From Azotobacter beijerinckii (GTDB taxonomy: Bacteria > Pseudomonadota > Gammaproteobacteria > Pseudomonadales > Pseudomonadaceae), in NCBI RefSeq assembly GCF_900110885.1, contig NZ_FOFJ01000006.1, positions 62,001-126,000 of the forward strand: DNA of 64,000 nucleotides, in the 5' to 3' direction. Of the stretch, positions 40,745 through 52,174 are shown one piece after another (position 1 is the first letter of the stretch; every line of letters starts with the position of its first letter). Position numbers and translations under genes: made by a program. The notes beneath the pieces were generated by a model. The model was not told the DNA's origin and did not search any database. It worked only from the letters and a program-made list of their open reading frames with translations.

Positions 40745-43444
40745 TCAGATGCTGATGCGGCTCGGCTGGAGCTGGTTGTCGCCGTCCGACAGCTGCTCGA
40801 CGATCGCCTGCTGCAGGCGGGCGCAGAACTCCGGATCGGACAAGGGCTGGTGGCGCGCGTCGGTGACGAAGAACACGTCCTCGACCCGCTCGCCGAGGGT
40901 GGCGATCTTGGCGTTCTGCAGCGACAGGTCGAACTCCAGGAAGATCTTGCCGATCCGCGCCAGCAGGCCCGGGCGGTCCGGGGCGATGATCTCGAGGATG
41001 GTCACCGGGCGCAGGGCGTCGTTGTGGATGGTGACCTGCGGCGCGAAGGCGAAGTGCTTGAGCTGGCGGGGCACGCGACGCTGGATGATGGTCGGGTAGT
41101 CGGCCGGATTGCGCAGGGCTTCCACCAGTCCCCGGCGGATCTCCTGGATGCGCGCCGGGTTGTCGCCGATCGAGCCGCCGTCGGCGTCGAGCACGATGTA
41201 GGTGTCGAGGGTGAACTGGCTGGTCGAGGTGATGACGCGGGCGTCGTGGATGCTCAGGTTGAGCTGGTCCATGGCGGCCACGGTCACGGCGAAGAAGTCG
41301 TGCTGGTCCGGCGCGTAGATGAAGATCTGGGTGGCGCCCTCGAACTCGCGCTGGGTGGTCTCCTTGATCAGCACCAGCGGCCCGGCGCTGTCGGGGTGCT
41401 GGAGGATCGCCTCGGTATGCCAGGCGATGTCGCTGGAGGTGTGGCGCAGGAAATAGTCGTCGCCCAGCTGCGACCACAGCTGCTCGGCGTCGTCGGGGTC
41501 GGTGCCGCTGCGCACCAGGATGTCCAGCGCGGCGCTCTGGGTCTGGAGGATCTGCTCCTCGCGGCCGACCGGATGCTCCAGGCCGCGGCGCAGGGCGTGC
41601 TTGGTCTCGGTGTAGAGCTGGCGCAGCAGGCTGGCCCGCCAGGAGTTCCAGAGGGTCGGGTTGGTCGCGTTGATGTCCGCCACGGTGAGCACGTAGAGGT
41701 AGTCCAGATAGGTCTGGTCGCGGACCTTCTGGGCGAAGTCGAAGATCACCTGCGGGTCGGAGAGGTCCTTGCGCTGGGCGGTGGTGGACATCAGCAGGTG
41801 GTTGCGCACCAGCCAGGCGATCAGCTGGGAGTCCCAGGTCGGCAGCTGGTGGCGCTGGCAGAAGGCCAGGGCGTCGGCGGCGCCGAGTTCCGAATGGTCG
41901 CCGCCGCGGCCCTTGCCGATGTCGTGGTAGAGCCCGGCCAGGTAGACCAGTTCGGGCTTGGGCAGCTTCTCGATCAGCTTGCTGGCCAGCGGGTATTTCT
42001 CCGCCAGCTCCGGCCAGAAGAGTTTGCGCAGGTGCTTGATCAGGTTCAGGGTGTGGGCATCGACCGTATAGATGTGGAACAGGTCGTGCTGCATCTGCCC
42101 GATGATATGGCCGAACTCCGGCAGGTAGCGGCCGAGGATACCGTAGCGGTTCATCCGCCGCAGGTTGCGGTGGATGCCCTGGCCGCTCTTGAACAGCTCG
42201 ATGAACAGGTCGGTGTTGTGGGGATCGCGGCGGAAGGCGTCGTCGATCAGGTAGCGGTGGTCGCGCAGCAGGCGGATGGTGTCGGCGCGCACGCCCTTGA
42301 TGGCCGGGTGCCGGGCCAGCAGCACGAAGATCTCCAGGAGAGCGGAGGGGGCTTCCTCGAAGACGGTCTCCTGCGTGACCTCCAGATAGCCGTCGCGCAC
42401 CTGGAAACGCTCGTTCAGCGGCTGGACCTGGCCGACGGCGTCGCCGGCCAGGATGACTTCCTCGAAGTGCTGGAAGACCAGCTCGGTCAGCTCGGCGATG
42501 CCCATCACCACCCGGTAGTACTTCTGCATGAAGCGCTCGACCGCCAGCTTGACGTTGCTGTCCTCGTAGCCGAGCAGCCCGGCGATCTGCCGCTGGTGGT
42601 CGAACAGCAGACGATCCTCGGCGCGCCCGGCGAGCATGTGCAGGGCGTAGCGCACCTTCCAGAGGAATTCCTGGGATTCGGCGAGCAGGCTGTACTCGCT
42701 TTCCAGCAGGAAGCCCTGGTCGACCATGGCGTGCAGGTTGAGGGTGCCGAACTGGCGGCGGGCGATCCAGAGGATGGTCTGGATGTCGCGCAGGCCGCCG
42801 GGCGAGCCCTTGACGTTGGGTTCGAGGTTGTACTCGGTGTCGTTGTAGCGAGCGTGGCGGGCCTTCTGCTCGGCGCGCTTGGCGAGGAAGAAGGCCCGGC
42901 TCGGCCACATCCGCTGCGCGCTGGTGACTTCCTGCATGCGCTGGCGCAGGTGCTCGGGGCCGGCGATGACCCGGCTTTCCATCAGGTTGGTGATCACCGT
43001 CAGGTCGGCCTGCGCCTCCTCGGCGCATTCGGCCAGCGAGCGCACGCTCTGCCCGACCTCCAGGCCGATGTCCCAGAGCAGGGTGAGGAAGCCCTCGATC
43101 GGCTCGCGGAAGATCTCGTGATCGGCACCGTCGAGCAGGATCAGCAGGTCGGTGTCGGAGAAGGGATGCAGTTCGCCGCGGCCGTAGCCGCCGACGGCGA
43201 CCAGGGCAATGTCGGCATCTTCGCTCCAGTCGAAGCGATTCCAGGCCAGGGCGAGGATCTGGTCGACGAACCAGGCGCGGTCCTCGATCAGCCGGCGGAT
43301 GTCGCGGCCTTCCCGGAAGCGTGCGTCGAGCACCTCCCGGGCGCGACGCAGCGCCTTCTTGAAGGCGGCGATAGGGCTGGACTTGAGGGCCAGTTCCGCC
43401 TGGAACTGCCCGGGATCGAACAATTCGGGATCGACCTGCGGCAT
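40745..43444 (-). CDS. glnD: Bifunctional uridylyltransferase/uridylyl-removing enzyme
   Basis: Primary nitrogen sensor: uridylylates PII when glutamine is low and removes UMP when it is high. 899 residues. Nucleotidyltransferase motif [20 protein letters not shown] (about 84-103), [10 protein letters not shown], an HD hydrolase domain with [19 protein letters not shown] (about 500-518), and two C-terminal ACT domains (about 700-890; [21 protein letters not shown] and [16 protein letters not shown]). In Azotobacter this gene was described as nfrX, needed for normal nif regulation; the length matches my recollection of that protein. Complete and without disruption. It is followed by dapC, and 50 bases separate it from map. 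Confidence 0.97.
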   Translation of the reverse strand: MPQVDPELFDPGQFQAELALKSSPIAAFKKALRRAREVLDARFREGRDIRRLIEDRAWFVDQILALAWNRFDWSEDADIALVAVGGYGRGELHPFSDTDLLILLDGADHEIFREPIEGFLTLLWDIGLEVGQSVRSLAECAEEAQADLTVITNLMESRVIAGPEHLRQRMQEVTSAQRMWPSRAFFLAKRAEQKARHARYNDTEYNLEPNVKGSPGGLRDIQTILWIARRQFGTLNLHAMVDQGFLLESEYSLLAESQEFLWKVRYALHMLAGRAEDRLLFDHQRQIAGLLGYEDSNVKLAVERFMQKYYRVVMGIAELTELVFQHFEEVILAGDAVGQVQPLNERFQVRDGYLEVTQETVFEEAPSALLEIFVLLARHPAIKGVRADTIRLLRDHRYLIDDAFRRDPHNTDLFIELFKSGQGIHRNLRRMNRYGILGRYLPEFGHIIGQMQHDLFHIYTVDAHTLNLIKHLRKLFWPELAEKYPLASKLIEKLPKPELVYLAGLYHDIGKGRGGDHSELGAADALAFCQRHQLPTWDSQLIAWLVRNHLLMSTTAQRKDLSDPQVIFDFAQKVRDQTYLDYLYVLTVADINATNPTLWNSWRASLLRQLYTETKHALRRGLEHPVGREEQILQTQSAALDILVRSGTDPDDAEQLWSQLGDDYFLRHTSSDIAWHTEAILQHPDSAGPLVLIKETTQREFEGATQIFIYAPDQHDFFAVTVAAMDQLNLSIHDARVITSTSQFTLDTYIVLDADGGSIGDNPARIQEIRRGLVEALRNPADYPTIIQRRVPRQLKHFAFAPQVTIHNDALRPVTILEIIAPDRPGLLARIGKIFLEFDLSLQNAKIATLGERVEDVFFVTDARHQPLSDPEFCARLQQAIVEQLSDGDNQLQPSRISI

Positions 43445-43494
43445 GGCGTCACCTTCCGGGGAGCGAGAGAGCGATGTTCATGGGCACGCTCGGA

Positions 43495-44277
43495 TCAGCG
43501 CGGGGTGCGCGCAATCGTGTCGTCGCGACGCAGGGTGAGGATCTCGTAGCCGTCGGCGGTGACCAGCAGGGTGTGCTCCCACTGGGCGGACAGCTTGCGG
43601 TCCTTGGTGATGGCGGTCCAGCCGTCGCCGAGCAGGCGGGTTTCCGAGCGGCCCTGGTTGATCATCGGCTCGATGGTGAAGGTCATGCCTTCCTTGAGTT
43701 CCAGGCCGGTGCCGGCGCGGCCGTAGTGGAGCACCTGGGGCTCCTCGTGGAACACCGCGCCGATGCCGTGCCCGCAGTATTCGCGGACCACCGAGAAGCC
43801 GTTCTTCTCGGCGTGCTTCTGGATCGCCTCGCCGATGTCGCCCAGGTGGGCGCCCGGGCGGACCAGTTCGATGCCCCTGTACAGGCACTCCTGGGTCACT
43901 TGGCACAGGCGCTTCGCCCAGTCCGGCACGTTGCCGACCAAGAACATCATGCTGGTGTCGCCGTGGTAGCCGTCCTTGATCACCGTGATGTCGAGGTTGA
44001 CGATGTCGCCATCCCTCAGCGGCTTGTCGTTGGGAATGCCGTGGCAGACCACGTGGTTGACCGAGCTGCAGATCGACTTGGGAAAGCCCTTGTAGTTGAG
44101 CGGCGCGGGGATGGCGCGCTGCACGTCGACGATGTAGTCGTGGCAGAGGCGGTCCAGCTCCTCGGTGGTGACGCCGGGCTTGACGTGTTCGCCGATCATT
44201 TCCAGCACCTCGGCGGCCAGGCGGCCGGCCACGCGCATTTTTTCGATTTCCTCGGGCGTCTTGATGGTGACGGTCAT
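43495..44277 (-). CDS. map: Type I methionine aminopeptidase
   Basis: Removes the initiator methionine from nascent proteins. 260 residues from ATG 44277 ([15 protein letters not shown]). Five metal ligands are recognisable: the aspartates in [17 protein letters not shown], the histidine in [12 protein letters not shown], and the glutamates in FTIEPMI and WEHTLLV. An upstream extension of 13 codons is rejected. It diverges from rpsB across 286 bases, the standard gammaproteobacterial arrangement. Confidence 0.97.
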   Translation of the reverse strand: MTVTIKTPEEIEKMRVAGRLAAEVLEMIGEHVKPGVTTEELDRLCHDYIVDVQRAIPAPLNYKGFPKSICSSVNHVVCHGIPNDKPLRDGDIVNLDITVIKDGYHGDTSMMFLVGNVPDWAKRLCQVTQECLYRGIELVRPGAHLGDIGEAIQKHAEKNGFSVVREYCGHGIGAVFHEEPQVLHYGRAGTGLELKEGMTFTIEPMINQGRSETRLLGDGWTAITKDRKLSAQWEHTLLVTADGYEILTLRRDDTIARTPR

Positions 44278-44422
44278 GCGGGTTCTCTCTCGGCGCCTGA
44301 GGCGCAAGGCATTCAATCGGAAAACGGCGATGATAAACCAAATCGCCCGGGCGCCGCGCGGCGGGACGCCGCGGATGGACTGGCCGCTTGGCGGTCGGCC
44401 GGTAGCCGGCGCCCGGCTTTTG

Positions 44423-44431
44423 TGCTATAAA
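44423..44431 (+). promoter_or_regulatory. Extended -10 promoter of rpsB-tsf
   Basis: TGC followed by TATAAA (44426-44431) is an extended -10. The region 17 bases upstream has no consensus -35, which fits an extended -10 promoter. It gives a leader of about 125 nt before rpsB. Confidence 0.55.
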
Positions 44432-44436
44432 ACGCG

Positions 44437-44563
44437 CCGCTTGGCGGGCCCCCGGTCCGCGGGCATGAACCCCACACACGTATCGGCACGGTATCCTGGG
44501 TGCCCGCAAGGGTTGGATATCGGGATGCGTGGAGGCCTAACCCGATTCGATCGAGGAATTGAA
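44437..44563 (+). promoter_or_regulatory. rpsB 5' leader, probable S2 autoregulatory RNA
   Basis: Long untranslated leader between the -10 and ATG 44564. It contains several complementary blocks, including ATCGGGATGCGTGGAGG facing CCTAACCCGAT just before the ribosome site (GAGGAATTGAA). In E. coli, S2 represses rpsB-tsf by binding a conserved 5' leader reported across gammaproteobacteria. Length and position fit; S2 binding is inferred. Confidence 0.45.
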
Positions 44564-45310
<747 letters not shown>

Positions 45311-45338
45311 GCGGGACGCCAGCTGGTACCCGCTGCGC

Positions 45339-45363
45339 AAAAAGGGGGCTAGGCCCCCTTTTT
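45339..45363 (+). terminator. Intrinsic terminator/attenuator between rpsB and tsf
   Basis: Near-palindrome AAAAAGGGGGC / GCCCCCTTTTT with a TAG loop. It has a T5 tail, and A5 on the other side, so it could work in both directions. Lying inside the rpsB-tsf operon, it probably gives partial termination that lowers tsf relative to rpsB. Confidence 0.85.
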
Positions 45364-45436
45364 GCCACCTTCATATCCGAATATCTGAGACGCCCGATCC
45401 AGCGGGCGGAAAAATCTATTCAAGAGGATTGCGAAC

Positions 45437-46306
45437 ATGGCAGAGATTACTGCGGCGCTGGTCAAGGAACTGCGCGAACGTACCGGCCAGGGCATGATGG
45501 ATTGCAAGAAGGCCCTGACGGCCGCCGGTGGCGACATCGAGAAGGCCATCGACGACATGCGTGCCGCCGGTGCGATCAAGGCGGCCAAGAAGGCCGGCAA
45601 CATCGCTGCCGAGGGCTCCATCGCGGTCAAGGTGGCCGATGACGGCAAGGCGGCGGTGATCGTCGAGGTCAACTCCCAGACCGACTTCCTGGCCCTGCAG
45701 GACGATTTCAAGGCCTTCGTCGCCGCCAGCCTCGAGAAGGCCTTCGCCGACAAGCTGACCGACGCCGCTCCGCTGATCGCGGCCCAGGAGTCGGCGCGCG
45801 AGGCTCTGGTGGCCAAGTGCGGCGAAAACGTCAACATCCGCCGTCTGACCCGTGTCGAGGGCGACGTGGTGGGTGCCTACCTGCACGGTCACCGCATCGG
45901 CGTTCTGGTCACCCTGAAGGGCGGCAGCGTCGAGCTGGCCAAGGAAATCGCCATGCACGTGGCGGCCAGCAACCCGCAGTTCCTGAGCCCGTCCCAGGTT
46001 TCCGAGGAGGCGATCGCCAAGGAGAAGGAAATCTTCCTGGCGCTGAACGCCGACAAGATCGCCGGCAAGCCGGAAAACATCGTCGAGAACATGGTCAAGG
46101 GCCGTATCGGCAAGTTCCTCGCCGAAGCCAGCCTGGTCGAGCAGCCGTTCGTCAAGGATCCGGAAGTCAAGGTGGGCGATCTGGCTAAGAAGGCCGGGGC
46201 CGAAATCGTCTCCTTCGTCCGTTACGAAGTGGGCGAGGGCATCGAGAAGGCGGAAGTCGACTTCGCTGCCGAAGTGGCCGCCCAGCTCGCTGCCAGCCAG
46301 CAATAA
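45437..46306 (+). CDS. tsf: Translation elongation factor Ts
   Basis: Nucleotide exchange factor for EF-Tu. 289 residues from ATG 45437. N-terminal [27 protein letters not shown] with the UBA-like domain, the exchange motif [12 protein letters not shown] (the TDFV-type element that inserts near the EF-Tu Mg2+ site), and the C-terminal coiled-coil and core ([32 protein letters not shown]). The ribosome site is AAGAGGATT. A hairpin terminator follows. Confidence 0.99.
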   Translation: MAEITAALVKELRERTGQGMMDCKKALTAAGGDIEKAIDDMRAAGAIKAAKKAGNIAAEGSIAVKVADDGKAAVIVEVNSQTDFLALQDDFKAFVAASLEKAFADKLTDAAPLIAAQESAREALVAKCGENVNIRRLTRVEGDVVGAYLHGHRIGVLVTLKGGSVELAKEIAMHVAASNPQFLSPSQVSEEAIAKEKEIFLALNADKIAGKPENIVENMVKGRIGKFLAEASLVEQPFVKDPEVKVGDLAKKAGAEIVSFVRYEVGEGIEKAEVDFAAEVAAQLAASQQ

Positions 46307-46333
46307 GACGGCTTCGATTCCGTCGTTCCGACC

Positions 46334-46366
46334 AGAGGCTGCCCGCTCGCGCGTGCAGCCTCTTTG
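46334..46366 (+). terminator. Terminator after tsf
   Basis: Stem AGAGGCTGC / GCAGCCTCT with a 12-base loop followed by TTGTC, 27 bases past the tsf stop. Confidence 0.7.
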
Positions 46367-46474
46367 TCGACTGGCGGCGCGGTTTGCCGGCCCGGCCCGT
46401 GGAGCAGGGCGTGGCGATGGGGCATTCCCGACCGCGATGCCAGAGTCGAGCGCTACAGCCGATTTACACGGGCT

Positions 46475-46563
46475 GTCGGGTGGCGCAACCGCTCGCCGGG
46501 TTGCCTCCCGACTGCCGGTCCGCGCGGGTGCCGGCGCGGAGCAACGACAGGCACGCGTGCCTG
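46475..46563. repeat. Cluster of three inverted repeats upstream of pyrH
   Basis: In the 295-base tsf-pyrH gap: a bulged stem GTCGGG-TGGCGCAACC / GGTTGCC-TCCCGAC (46475-46512); a 7-bp stem TCCGCGC / GCGCGGA (46519-46540); and a 16-base perfect palindrome CAGGCACGCGTGCCTG (46548-46563). No gene is credible in this gap. The structures could be leader hairpins or operators for pyrH. Confidence 0.5.
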
Positions 46564-46601
46564 CCCCGATTGATTAGATAGAGCCGCAGGAGAGATACGC
46601 A

Positions 46602-47351
46602 ATGGCCCAGCAGGTGAGTGGTCGTCAACCTCGCTATAAACGCATTCTGCTCAAGCTCAGCGGCGAAGCTTTGATGGGCTCCGAGGAGTTCGGCATCGAT
46701 CCCAAGGTGCTGGACCGCATGGCGCTGGAGGTCGGCCAACTGGTCGGCATCGGCGTGCAGGTCGGTTTAGTGATCGGGGGCGGCAACCTGTTTCGCGGTG
46801 CCGCGCTGTCCGCCGCCGGCATGGATCGGGTCACGGGCGATCACATGGGCATGCTGGCCACGGTGATGAATGCCCTGGCCATGCGCGACGCCCTGGAGCG
46901 CTCCAATATCCCGGCGACCGTCATGTCGGCGATCTCCATGGTCGGCGTGACCGACCACTACGACCGGCGCAAGGCCATGCGCCATCTGGTTTCCGGCGAG
47001 GTGGTGATCTTCGCCGCCGGAACCGGCAATCCCTTCTTCACCACGGATTCCGCGGCCTGCCTGCGCGCCATCGAGGTCGACGCCGATCTGGTGCTCAAGG
47101 CTACCAAGGTGGACGGTGTCTACACGGCCGACCCCTTCAAGGATCCGAATGCCGAGAAGTTCGAGCACCTGACCTACGACGAGGTGCTGGATCGCAAGCT
47201 GGGCGTGATGGATCTGACCGCCATTTGTCTGTGTCGCGATCACAAGATGCCGCTGCGCGTCTTCAATATGAATAAGCCGGGTGCCCTGCTGAACATTGTG
47301 GTTGGCGGCGCCGAAGGAACCCTGATCGAGGAAAGCAAGCATGATCAATGA
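46602..47351 (+). CDS. pyrH: UMP kinase
   Basis: Phosphorylates UMP to UDP with ATP; hexameric amino-acid-kinase fold, essential. 249 residues. [14 protein letters not shown] (about 13-26), [12 protein letters not shown] (about 54-65), [34 protein letters not shown] and [21 protein letters not shown] lies upstream. Its last 11 bases overlap frr, so the two are coupled. Confidence 0.98.
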   Translation: MAQQVSGRQPRYKRILLKLSGEALMGSEEFGIDPKVLDRMALEVGQLVGIGVQVGLVIGGGNLFRGAALSAAGMDRVTGDHMGMLATVMNALAMRDALERSNIPATVMSAISMVGVTDHYDRRKAMRHLVSGEVVIFAAGTGNPFFTTDSAACLRAIEVDADLVLKATKVDGVYTADPFKDPNAEKFEHLTYDEVLDRKLGVMDLTAICLCRDHKMPLRVFNMNKPGALLNIVVGGAEGTLIEESKHDQ

Positions 47352-47898
47352 GATCAAGAAGGACGCGCAGGCGCGCATGAAGAAGAGCCTGGAGTCCCTG
47401 GAGCACGCCTTCGCCAAGATCCGTACCGGGCGTGCCCACCCGAGCATCCTGGACGGCGTCATGGTTTCCTACTACGGGGCCGACACGCCGTTGCGCCAGG
47501 TCGCCAACGTGGTCGCCGAGGATGCCCGCACCTTGGCACTGACCGTGTTCGACAGAAGCATGATCCAGGCGGTGGAGAAGGCCATCATGACCTCCGACCT
47601 GGGCCTCAACCCGGCGACTGCCGGCACCACCATCCGCGTACCGATGCCGGCACTGACCGAGGAAACCCGCAAGGGTTATACCAAGCAGGCGCGTGCCGAG
47701 GCGGAGAACGCCCGGGTCGCGGTGCGCAACATCCGCCGCGATGCCTTGGCCCAGCTCAAGGATCTGGTCAAGGAGAAGGAGATCAGCGAGGACGACGAGC
47801 GCCGCGCGGCCGACGAGGTGCAGAAGCTCACCGACAAGGCCGTCGCCGAGGTCGACAAGGCTTTGGAGGCCAAGGAGGCCGACCTGATGGCCGTCTGA
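47341..47898 (+). CDS. frr: Ribosome recycling factor
   Basis: Splits post-termination ribosomes with EF-G. 185 residues: [37 protein letters not shown], ending [24 protein letters not shown]. Three-helix bundle plus beta domain, full length. It starts 11 bases inside pyrH, and its TGA overlaps the uppS ATG by one base. Confidence 0.98.
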   Translation: MINEIKKDAQARMKKSLESLEHAFAKIRTGRAHPSILDGVMVSYYGADTPLRQVANVVAEDARTLALTVFDRSMIQAVEKAIMTSDLGLNPATAGTTIRVPMPALTEETRKGYTKQARAEAENARVAVRNIRRDALAQLKDLVKEKEISEDDERRAADEVQKLTDKAVAEVDKALEAKEADLMAV

Positions 47899-48677
47899 TG
47901 GCGGCCGCTACGGGGAACGCCATGGACAAGTACGAGAGCGCTGCTCCGGCCGTGGTGCCGCGCCATGTCGCAATCATCATGGACGGCAACAACCGCTGGG
48001 CGAAGAAACGCCTGCTGCCCGGCATCGCCGGGCACAAGGCGGGGGTCGACGCGGTGCGGGCGGTGATCGAGGTATGCGCCGAGGCGGGGGTCGAGGTGCT
48101 GACCCTGTTCGCCTTCTCCAGCGAGAACTGGCAGCGCCCGGCCGCCGAGGTCGGCGCCCTGATGGAGCTGTTCCTGACGGCCCTGCGTCGCGAGGCGAAA
48201 CGGCTCCGCGAGAACGGCGTCTGCCTGCGGATCATCGGCGATCGCTCGCGCTTCAGTCCGGAGCTGCAGGCCGCCATGCGCGAAGCGGAGTTGCAGACCG
48301 CCGGGCAGAAGGGGCTGCTCCTGCAGGTCGCCGCCAACTACGGCGGACAGTGGGACATCGTCCAGGCTGCGCAGTGTCTGGCGCGGGAGGTACAGGCCGG
48401 CCATCTGCAGCCGGATGACATCACGCCGCAGCTCCTGCAGAGAAGCCTGTCGACCGGCGACCAGCCGCTGCCGGACCTCTGCATCCGCACCGGCGGGGAC
48501 CACCGCATCAGCAATTTCCTGCTCTGGCAGCTGGCCTATGCCGAGCTGTACTTCATCGATCTGTATTGGCCGGATTTCAAGCAGGAAGCCATGCGCCGGG
48601 CGCTGGCCGACTTCGCATCCCGCCAGCGACGTTTCGGCAAGACCAGCGAGCAGGTGGAAGCAGAGGTACGGACCTGA
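47898..48677 (+). CDS. uppS: Undecaprenyl diphosphate synthase (cis-prenyltransferase)
   Basis: Builds C55-PP, the carrier lipid for cell wall and O-antigen. 259 residues from ATG 47898, which overlaps the frr stop. An in-frame ATG at 47922 (MDKYESAAP) with GGGGAA upstream is an equally plausible start; both keep the whole enzyme. Catalytic D29 in [24 protein letters not shown], and the C-terminal [25 protein letters not shown]. It lies between frr and cdsA as in all pseudomonads. Confidence 0.96.
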   Translation: MAAATGNAMDKYESAAPAVVPRHVAIIMDGNNRWAKKRLLPGIAGHKAGVDAVRAVIEVCAEAGVEVLTLFAFSSENWQRPAAEVGALMELFLTALRREAKRLRENGVCLRIIGDRSRFSPELQAAMREAELQTAGQKGLLLQVAANYGGQWDIVQAAQCLAREVQAGHLQPDDITPQLLQRSLSTGDQPLPDLCIRTGGDHRISNFLLWQLAYAELYFIDLYWPDFKQEAMRRALADFASRQRRFGKTSEQVEAEVRT

Positions 48678-49492
48678 TGCTCAAGCAACGAATTCTCACC
48701 GCGCTGGTGCTGTTGCCCCTCGCCCTGGCCGGTTTCTTCCTTCTCGAGGGCGTGGCGTTCGCGCTGTTCATCGGTGCGGTCGTCACCTTGGGCGGTTGGG
48801 AGTGGGCGCGGCTCGCCGGTTTCGCCGGACAGCCGGCCCGCCTGGGCTTCGCGGCGTCGGTTGCGGCACTGCTCGTGCTGCTCTACTGGGTGCCGGTGCT
48901 GGCGGCCGGGGTCATGCTGCTCGGCATTCTCTGGTGGCTGCTGGCCGTGCCGCTGGTCCTGAACTATCCGCAGAGCGCTCCTTGCTGGGAGGGCGCGGGG
49001 CGCCGGTTGGCGATCGGCCTGCTGATCCTCCTGCCGGCCTGGCAGGGGTTGCTGCTGCTCAAGCAGTGGCCGCTGGGCAATCAACTGATCCTGGCGGTGA
49101 TGGTGCTGGTCTGGACCGCGGATATCGGAGCCTATTTCGTTGGCAGGGCCTTCGGTCGGCGCAAGCTGGCGCCGCAGGTCAGTCCCGGCAAGAGCTGGGA
49201 AGGGGTAGCGGGCGGCCTGCTGGCCTGCCTGCTGCTCACCGTCGCCGTCGGGCTGGTCCGCGGCTGGTCGGCGGGCGAGCAGGTGCTGGCCTTGGCGGGT
49301 GCTGCCCTGGTGGTGCTGATCTCGGTGGTCGGCGATCTGACCGAGAGCATGTTCAAGCGCCAGGCCGGTCTCAAGGACAGCAGTCATCTGCTGCCCGGAC
49401 ACGGCGGCGTGCTGGATCGTATCGACAGCCTGACGGCGGCCATCCCGATGTTCGTCGTCATGCTCTGGCTCGCTGGTTGGAGGTCATTTTGA
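48677..49492 (+). CDS. cdsA: Phosphatidate cytidylyltransferase
   Basis: Makes CDP-diacylglycerol for phospholipid synthesis. 271 residues from ATG 48677, overlapping the uppS stop by one base. About eight membrane helices. The family signature near the C-terminus is intact: [35 protein letters not shown], with the metal-binding aspartates. An upstream extension into uppS is spurious. The dxr start overlaps its stop. Confidence 0.96.
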   Translation: MLKQRILTALVLLPLALAGFFLLEGVAFALFIGAVVTLGGWEWARLAGFAGQPARLGFAASVAALLVLLYWVPVLAAGVMLLGILWWLLAVPLVLNYPQSAPCWEGAGRRLAIGLLILLPAWQGLLLLKQWPLGNQLILAVMVLVWTADIGAYFVGRAFGRRKLAPQVSPGKSWEGVAGGLLACLLLTVAVGLVRGWSAGEQVLALAGAALVVLISVVGDLTESMFKRQAGLKDSSHLLPGHGGVLDRIDSLTAAIPMFVVMLWLAGWRSF

Positions 49493-50676
49493 ATCCGCAA
49501 CAGATAACCGTGCTGGGTGCCACCGGCTCCATCGGCTTGAGTACCCTGGACGTGATTGCCCGTCATCCCGACCGCTATCGGGCTTTCGCGCTGACGGGGT
49601 TTGCCCGACGGGACGAGTTGAAGGCCCTCTGTCTGCGCTTCGCTCCCCGCTATGCCGTGGTGCCCGAGGCGCTGGAGGCGCAACGACTCGAGGGCGAGTT
49701 GCGTGCCGCTGGCCTGACTACTCGGGTGCTGGCGGGCAGCGAAGGGCTTTGCGAGGTGGCGGCCCATCCCGAGGTGGATGCGGTGATGGCGGCGATCGTC
49801 GGCGCCGCCGGGTTGCGCCCCACACTGGCGGCGGTGGAGGCGGGCAAGAAGGTCCTGCTGGCCAACAAGGAGGCGCTGGTGATGTCCGGTGCCCTGTTCA
49901 TGCAGGCGGTGCGCCGCAGCGGCGCGCAGTTGCTGCCGATCGACAGCGAGCACAATGCGATCTTCCAGTGCCTGCCTCCTGGTTACGGGGACGGCCTGGC
50001 GGCGGTCGGGGTGCGGCGCATCCTGCTGACCGCCTCCGGCGGGCCGTTCCGCGAAACCCCGGCGGCCGAGCTGGTCGAAGTGACGCCCGCGCAGGCTTGT
50101 GCCCATCCCAACTGGTCGATGGGGCGGAAGATCTCCGTGGACTCGGCGAGCATGATGAACAAGGGGCTTGAGCTGATCGAGGCCTGTTGGCTGTTCGATG
50201 CGCGCCCCGCGCAGGTCGAGGTGGTGGTCCATCCGCAGAGCGTGATCCACTCGTTGGTCGATTATGTCGACGGCTCGGTGCTGGCCCAGTTGGGCAATCC
50301 GGACATGCGCACGCCGATCGCCCATGCCCTGGCCTGGCCCGAGCGCATCGATTCCGGGGTTGCTCCCCTGGACCTGTTCGCCATCGCCCGCCTGGACTTC
50401 CAGGCTCCCGACGAGGCACGTTTTCCCTGCCTGCGTCTGGCTCGCCAGGCAGCCGAGGCCGGCGGCAGCGCGCCGGCCATGCTCAATGCCGCCAACGAGG
50501 TGGCCGTTTCGGCCTTTCTCGACGGGCGCATCCGCTTCCCGGAAATCGCGAGTATCATCGGAGATGTCCTGCAGGGCGAGCCGGTGGTCGCCATCGGCGA
50601 TCTCGAGACGGTGCTGCTCGCCGATGGTCAGGCGCGTGCCGGGGCCGAAGGCTGGCTGCGGCGTTACGATCGCTGA
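49489..50676 (+). CDS. dxr: 1-deoxy-D-xylulose 5-phosphate reductoisomerase
   Basis: Second enzyme of the MEP isoprenoid pathway; NADPH and divalent metal dependent. 395 residues. I choose TTG 49489, overlapping the cdsA stop (TTGA) with GGAGG 6 bases upstream, because the NADPH motif [16 protein letters not shown] begins only seven residues later and no ATG or GTG lies in frame nearby. [56 protein letters not shown] and [14 protein letters not shown] are all standard. Supplies precursors for UppS upstream. Confidence 0.95.
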   Translation: MNPQQITVLGATGSIGLSTLDVIARHPDRYRAFALTGFARRDELKALCLRFAPRYAVVPEALEAQRLEGELRAAGLTTRVLAGSEGLCEVAAHPEVDAVMAAIVGAAGLRPTLAAVEAGKKVLLANKEALVMSGALFMQAVRRSGAQLLPIDSEHNAIFQCLPPGYGDGLAAVGVRRILLTASGGPFRETPAAELVEVTPAQACAHPNWSMGRKISVDSASMMNKGLELIEACWLFDARPAQVEVVVHPQSVIHSLVDYVDGSVLAQLGNPDMRTPIAHALAWPERIDSGVAPLDLFAIARLDFQAPDEARFPCLRLARQAAEAGGSAPAMLNAANEVAVSAFLDGRIRFPEIASIIGDVLQGEPVVAIGDLETVLLADGQARAGAEGWLRRYDR

Positions 50677-50805
50677 GCCTGTTCGCGCGGCGAAGGGCGA
50701 CGAGGACCTTTTCGGCAGGGGCGGTGAGGCGGGTTCGCCAACCGACCCGAGCGTCCACACCGAGACTTGAGTTCGGCGCGCTGATCGCCGACCCGGAGGA
50801 GTTCG

Positions 50806-52158
50806 ATGAGTGCTCTGTACATGATTGTCGGCACCCTGGTAGCGCTCGGGGTGCTGGTCACTTTCCATGAGTTTGGCCATTTCTGGGTTGCCCGTCGCTG
50901 TGGCGTCAAGGTGCTGCGCTTTTCCATCGGTTTCGGCACGGCCTTGCTGCGCTGGCACGACCGACAGGGAACCGAGTTCGTGATCGCCGCGGTTCCGCTG
51001 GGCGGCTATGTCAAGATGCTCGACGAGCGGGAGGGCGAGGTGCCCGCCGAGCTGCTCGACCAGACGTTCAACCGTCAGGGCGTCGGCCGGCGTATTGCCA
51101 TCGTTGCGGCCGGCCCTGTCGCCAACTTTCTCCTGGCCCTGCTGTTCTTCTGGCTGCTCGCCATGCTCGGCAGCCAGCAGTTGCGACCGGTGATCGGTGC
51201 GGTGGAGGCAGGCAGTCCGGCGGCGGTTGCGGGGTTGCAGGCCGGAGAGGAAGTCCTGGCGGTGGATGGCGAGGAGACGGCCGACTGGTCGGCGGTCAAC
51301 CTGCAGCTGGTGCGGCGTCTGGGCGAGAGCGGAGCCCTCGAGGTCACCGTGCGCGAGCCAGGCTCCAGCGTGGATGCCCAGCGCCGGCTGGTTCTCGAGG
51401 ACTGGCTGAAGGATGTCGAAGAGCCCGATCCGATCGCTGGTCTCGGGATTCGTCCGTGGCGTCCCGCCTTGGCGCCGGTACTGGCCCGGCTGGACCCGAA
51501 GGGGCCGGCACAGGCGGCGGGCCTGCGGGGCGGCGACCGCCTGCTGACGCTCGACGGGCAGGCGCTGGACGACTGGCAGCAGGTGGTCGATCGGGTGCGC
51601 GCCCGTCCCGGCGTGCGGGTTGTCTTCCTGATCGAGCGGGAAGGGCAGCGGATCGAGCTGCCGGTCGAGTTGGCGGTGCGTGGCGAAGGCGAAGCGCGCA
51701 GCGGCTATCTCGGGGCCGGGGTGGAGGCTGTCGAATGGCCTCCGGAAATGGTTCGTGAAGTCCGTCACGACCCGCTGGAGGCGGTCGGCGAAGCCCTCCG
51801 GCGGACCTGGAGCATGAGCGTTCTGACCCTCGATTCGCTGAGGAAAATGCTCTTCGGCGAGCTCTCGGTAAAAAACTTGAGCGGGCCGATAACCATTGCT
51901 AAAGTGGCGGGCGCTTCAGCCCAGTCAGGGGTGGGAGACTTCCTGAATTTCCTCGCCTATCTGAGTATAAGCTTGGGAGTGCTCAATTTGTTGCCGATTC
52001 CAGTGCTCGATGGCGGGCATCTGCTTTTCTATTTCGTCGAGTGGGTCCGCGGGCGCCCCTTGTCGGAACGAGTCCAGGCTTGGGGAATGCAGATTGGGAT
52101 CAGCCTGGTCGTCGGGGTCATGCTGCTGGCTCTGGTCAATGACCTGAGTCGATTGTGA
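50806..52158 (+). CDS. rseP: Site-2 membrane zinc protease RseP (MucP)
   Basis: Intramembrane metalloprotease that cleaves anti-sigma factor (MucA/RseA) in the envelope-stress cascade. 450 residues. The zinc motif HEFGH is residues 21-25 in the first helix. Two PDZ domains (about 115-190 and 210-285; GSPAAVAGLQAGEEVLAVDGE and KGPAQAAGLRGGDRLLTLDGQ), then NLLPIPVLDGGHLLFYFVE, the second active-site motif. The ribosome site is GGAGGAG. The gene is separated from dxr by 129 bases with no gene and from bamA by an intrinsic terminator. Confidence 0.97.
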   Translation: MSALYMIVGTLVALGVLVTFHEFGHFWVARRCGVKVLRFSIGFGTALLRWHDRQGTEFVIAAVPLGGYVKMLDEREGEVPAELLDQTFNRQGVGRRIAIVAAGPVANFLLALLFFWLLAMLGSQQLRPVIGAVEAGSPAAVAGLQAGEEVLAVDGEETADWSAVNLQLVRRLGESGALEVTVREPGSSVDAQRRLVLEDWLKDVEEPDPIAGLGIRPWRPALAPVLARLDPKGPAQAAGLRGGDRLLTLDGQALDDWQQVVDRVRARPGVRVVFLIEREGQRIELPVELAVRGEGEARSGYLGAGVEAVEWPPEMVREVRHDPLEAVGEALRRTWSMSVLTLDSLRKMLFGELSVKNLSGPITIAKVAGASAQSGVGDFLNFLAYLSISLGVLNLLPIPVLDGGHLLFYFVEWVRGRPLSERVQAWGMQIGISLVVGVMLLALVNDLSRL

Positions 52159-52174
52159 CGCATTGTCGAGTTTC

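Noticed and set aside
39455..43549. A 1364-codon open frame on the plus strand
   Set aside because: It lies antisense to dapC and glnD, both with clear catalytic motifs. Such frames arise from the high GC3 of the real genes; the translation is low complexity with no domain.
46353..46581. Several overlapping 65-74 codon frames in the tsf-pyrH gap
   Set aside because: Three frames are open at once over the same bases and none has a ribosome site; the region is better explained by inverted repeats.
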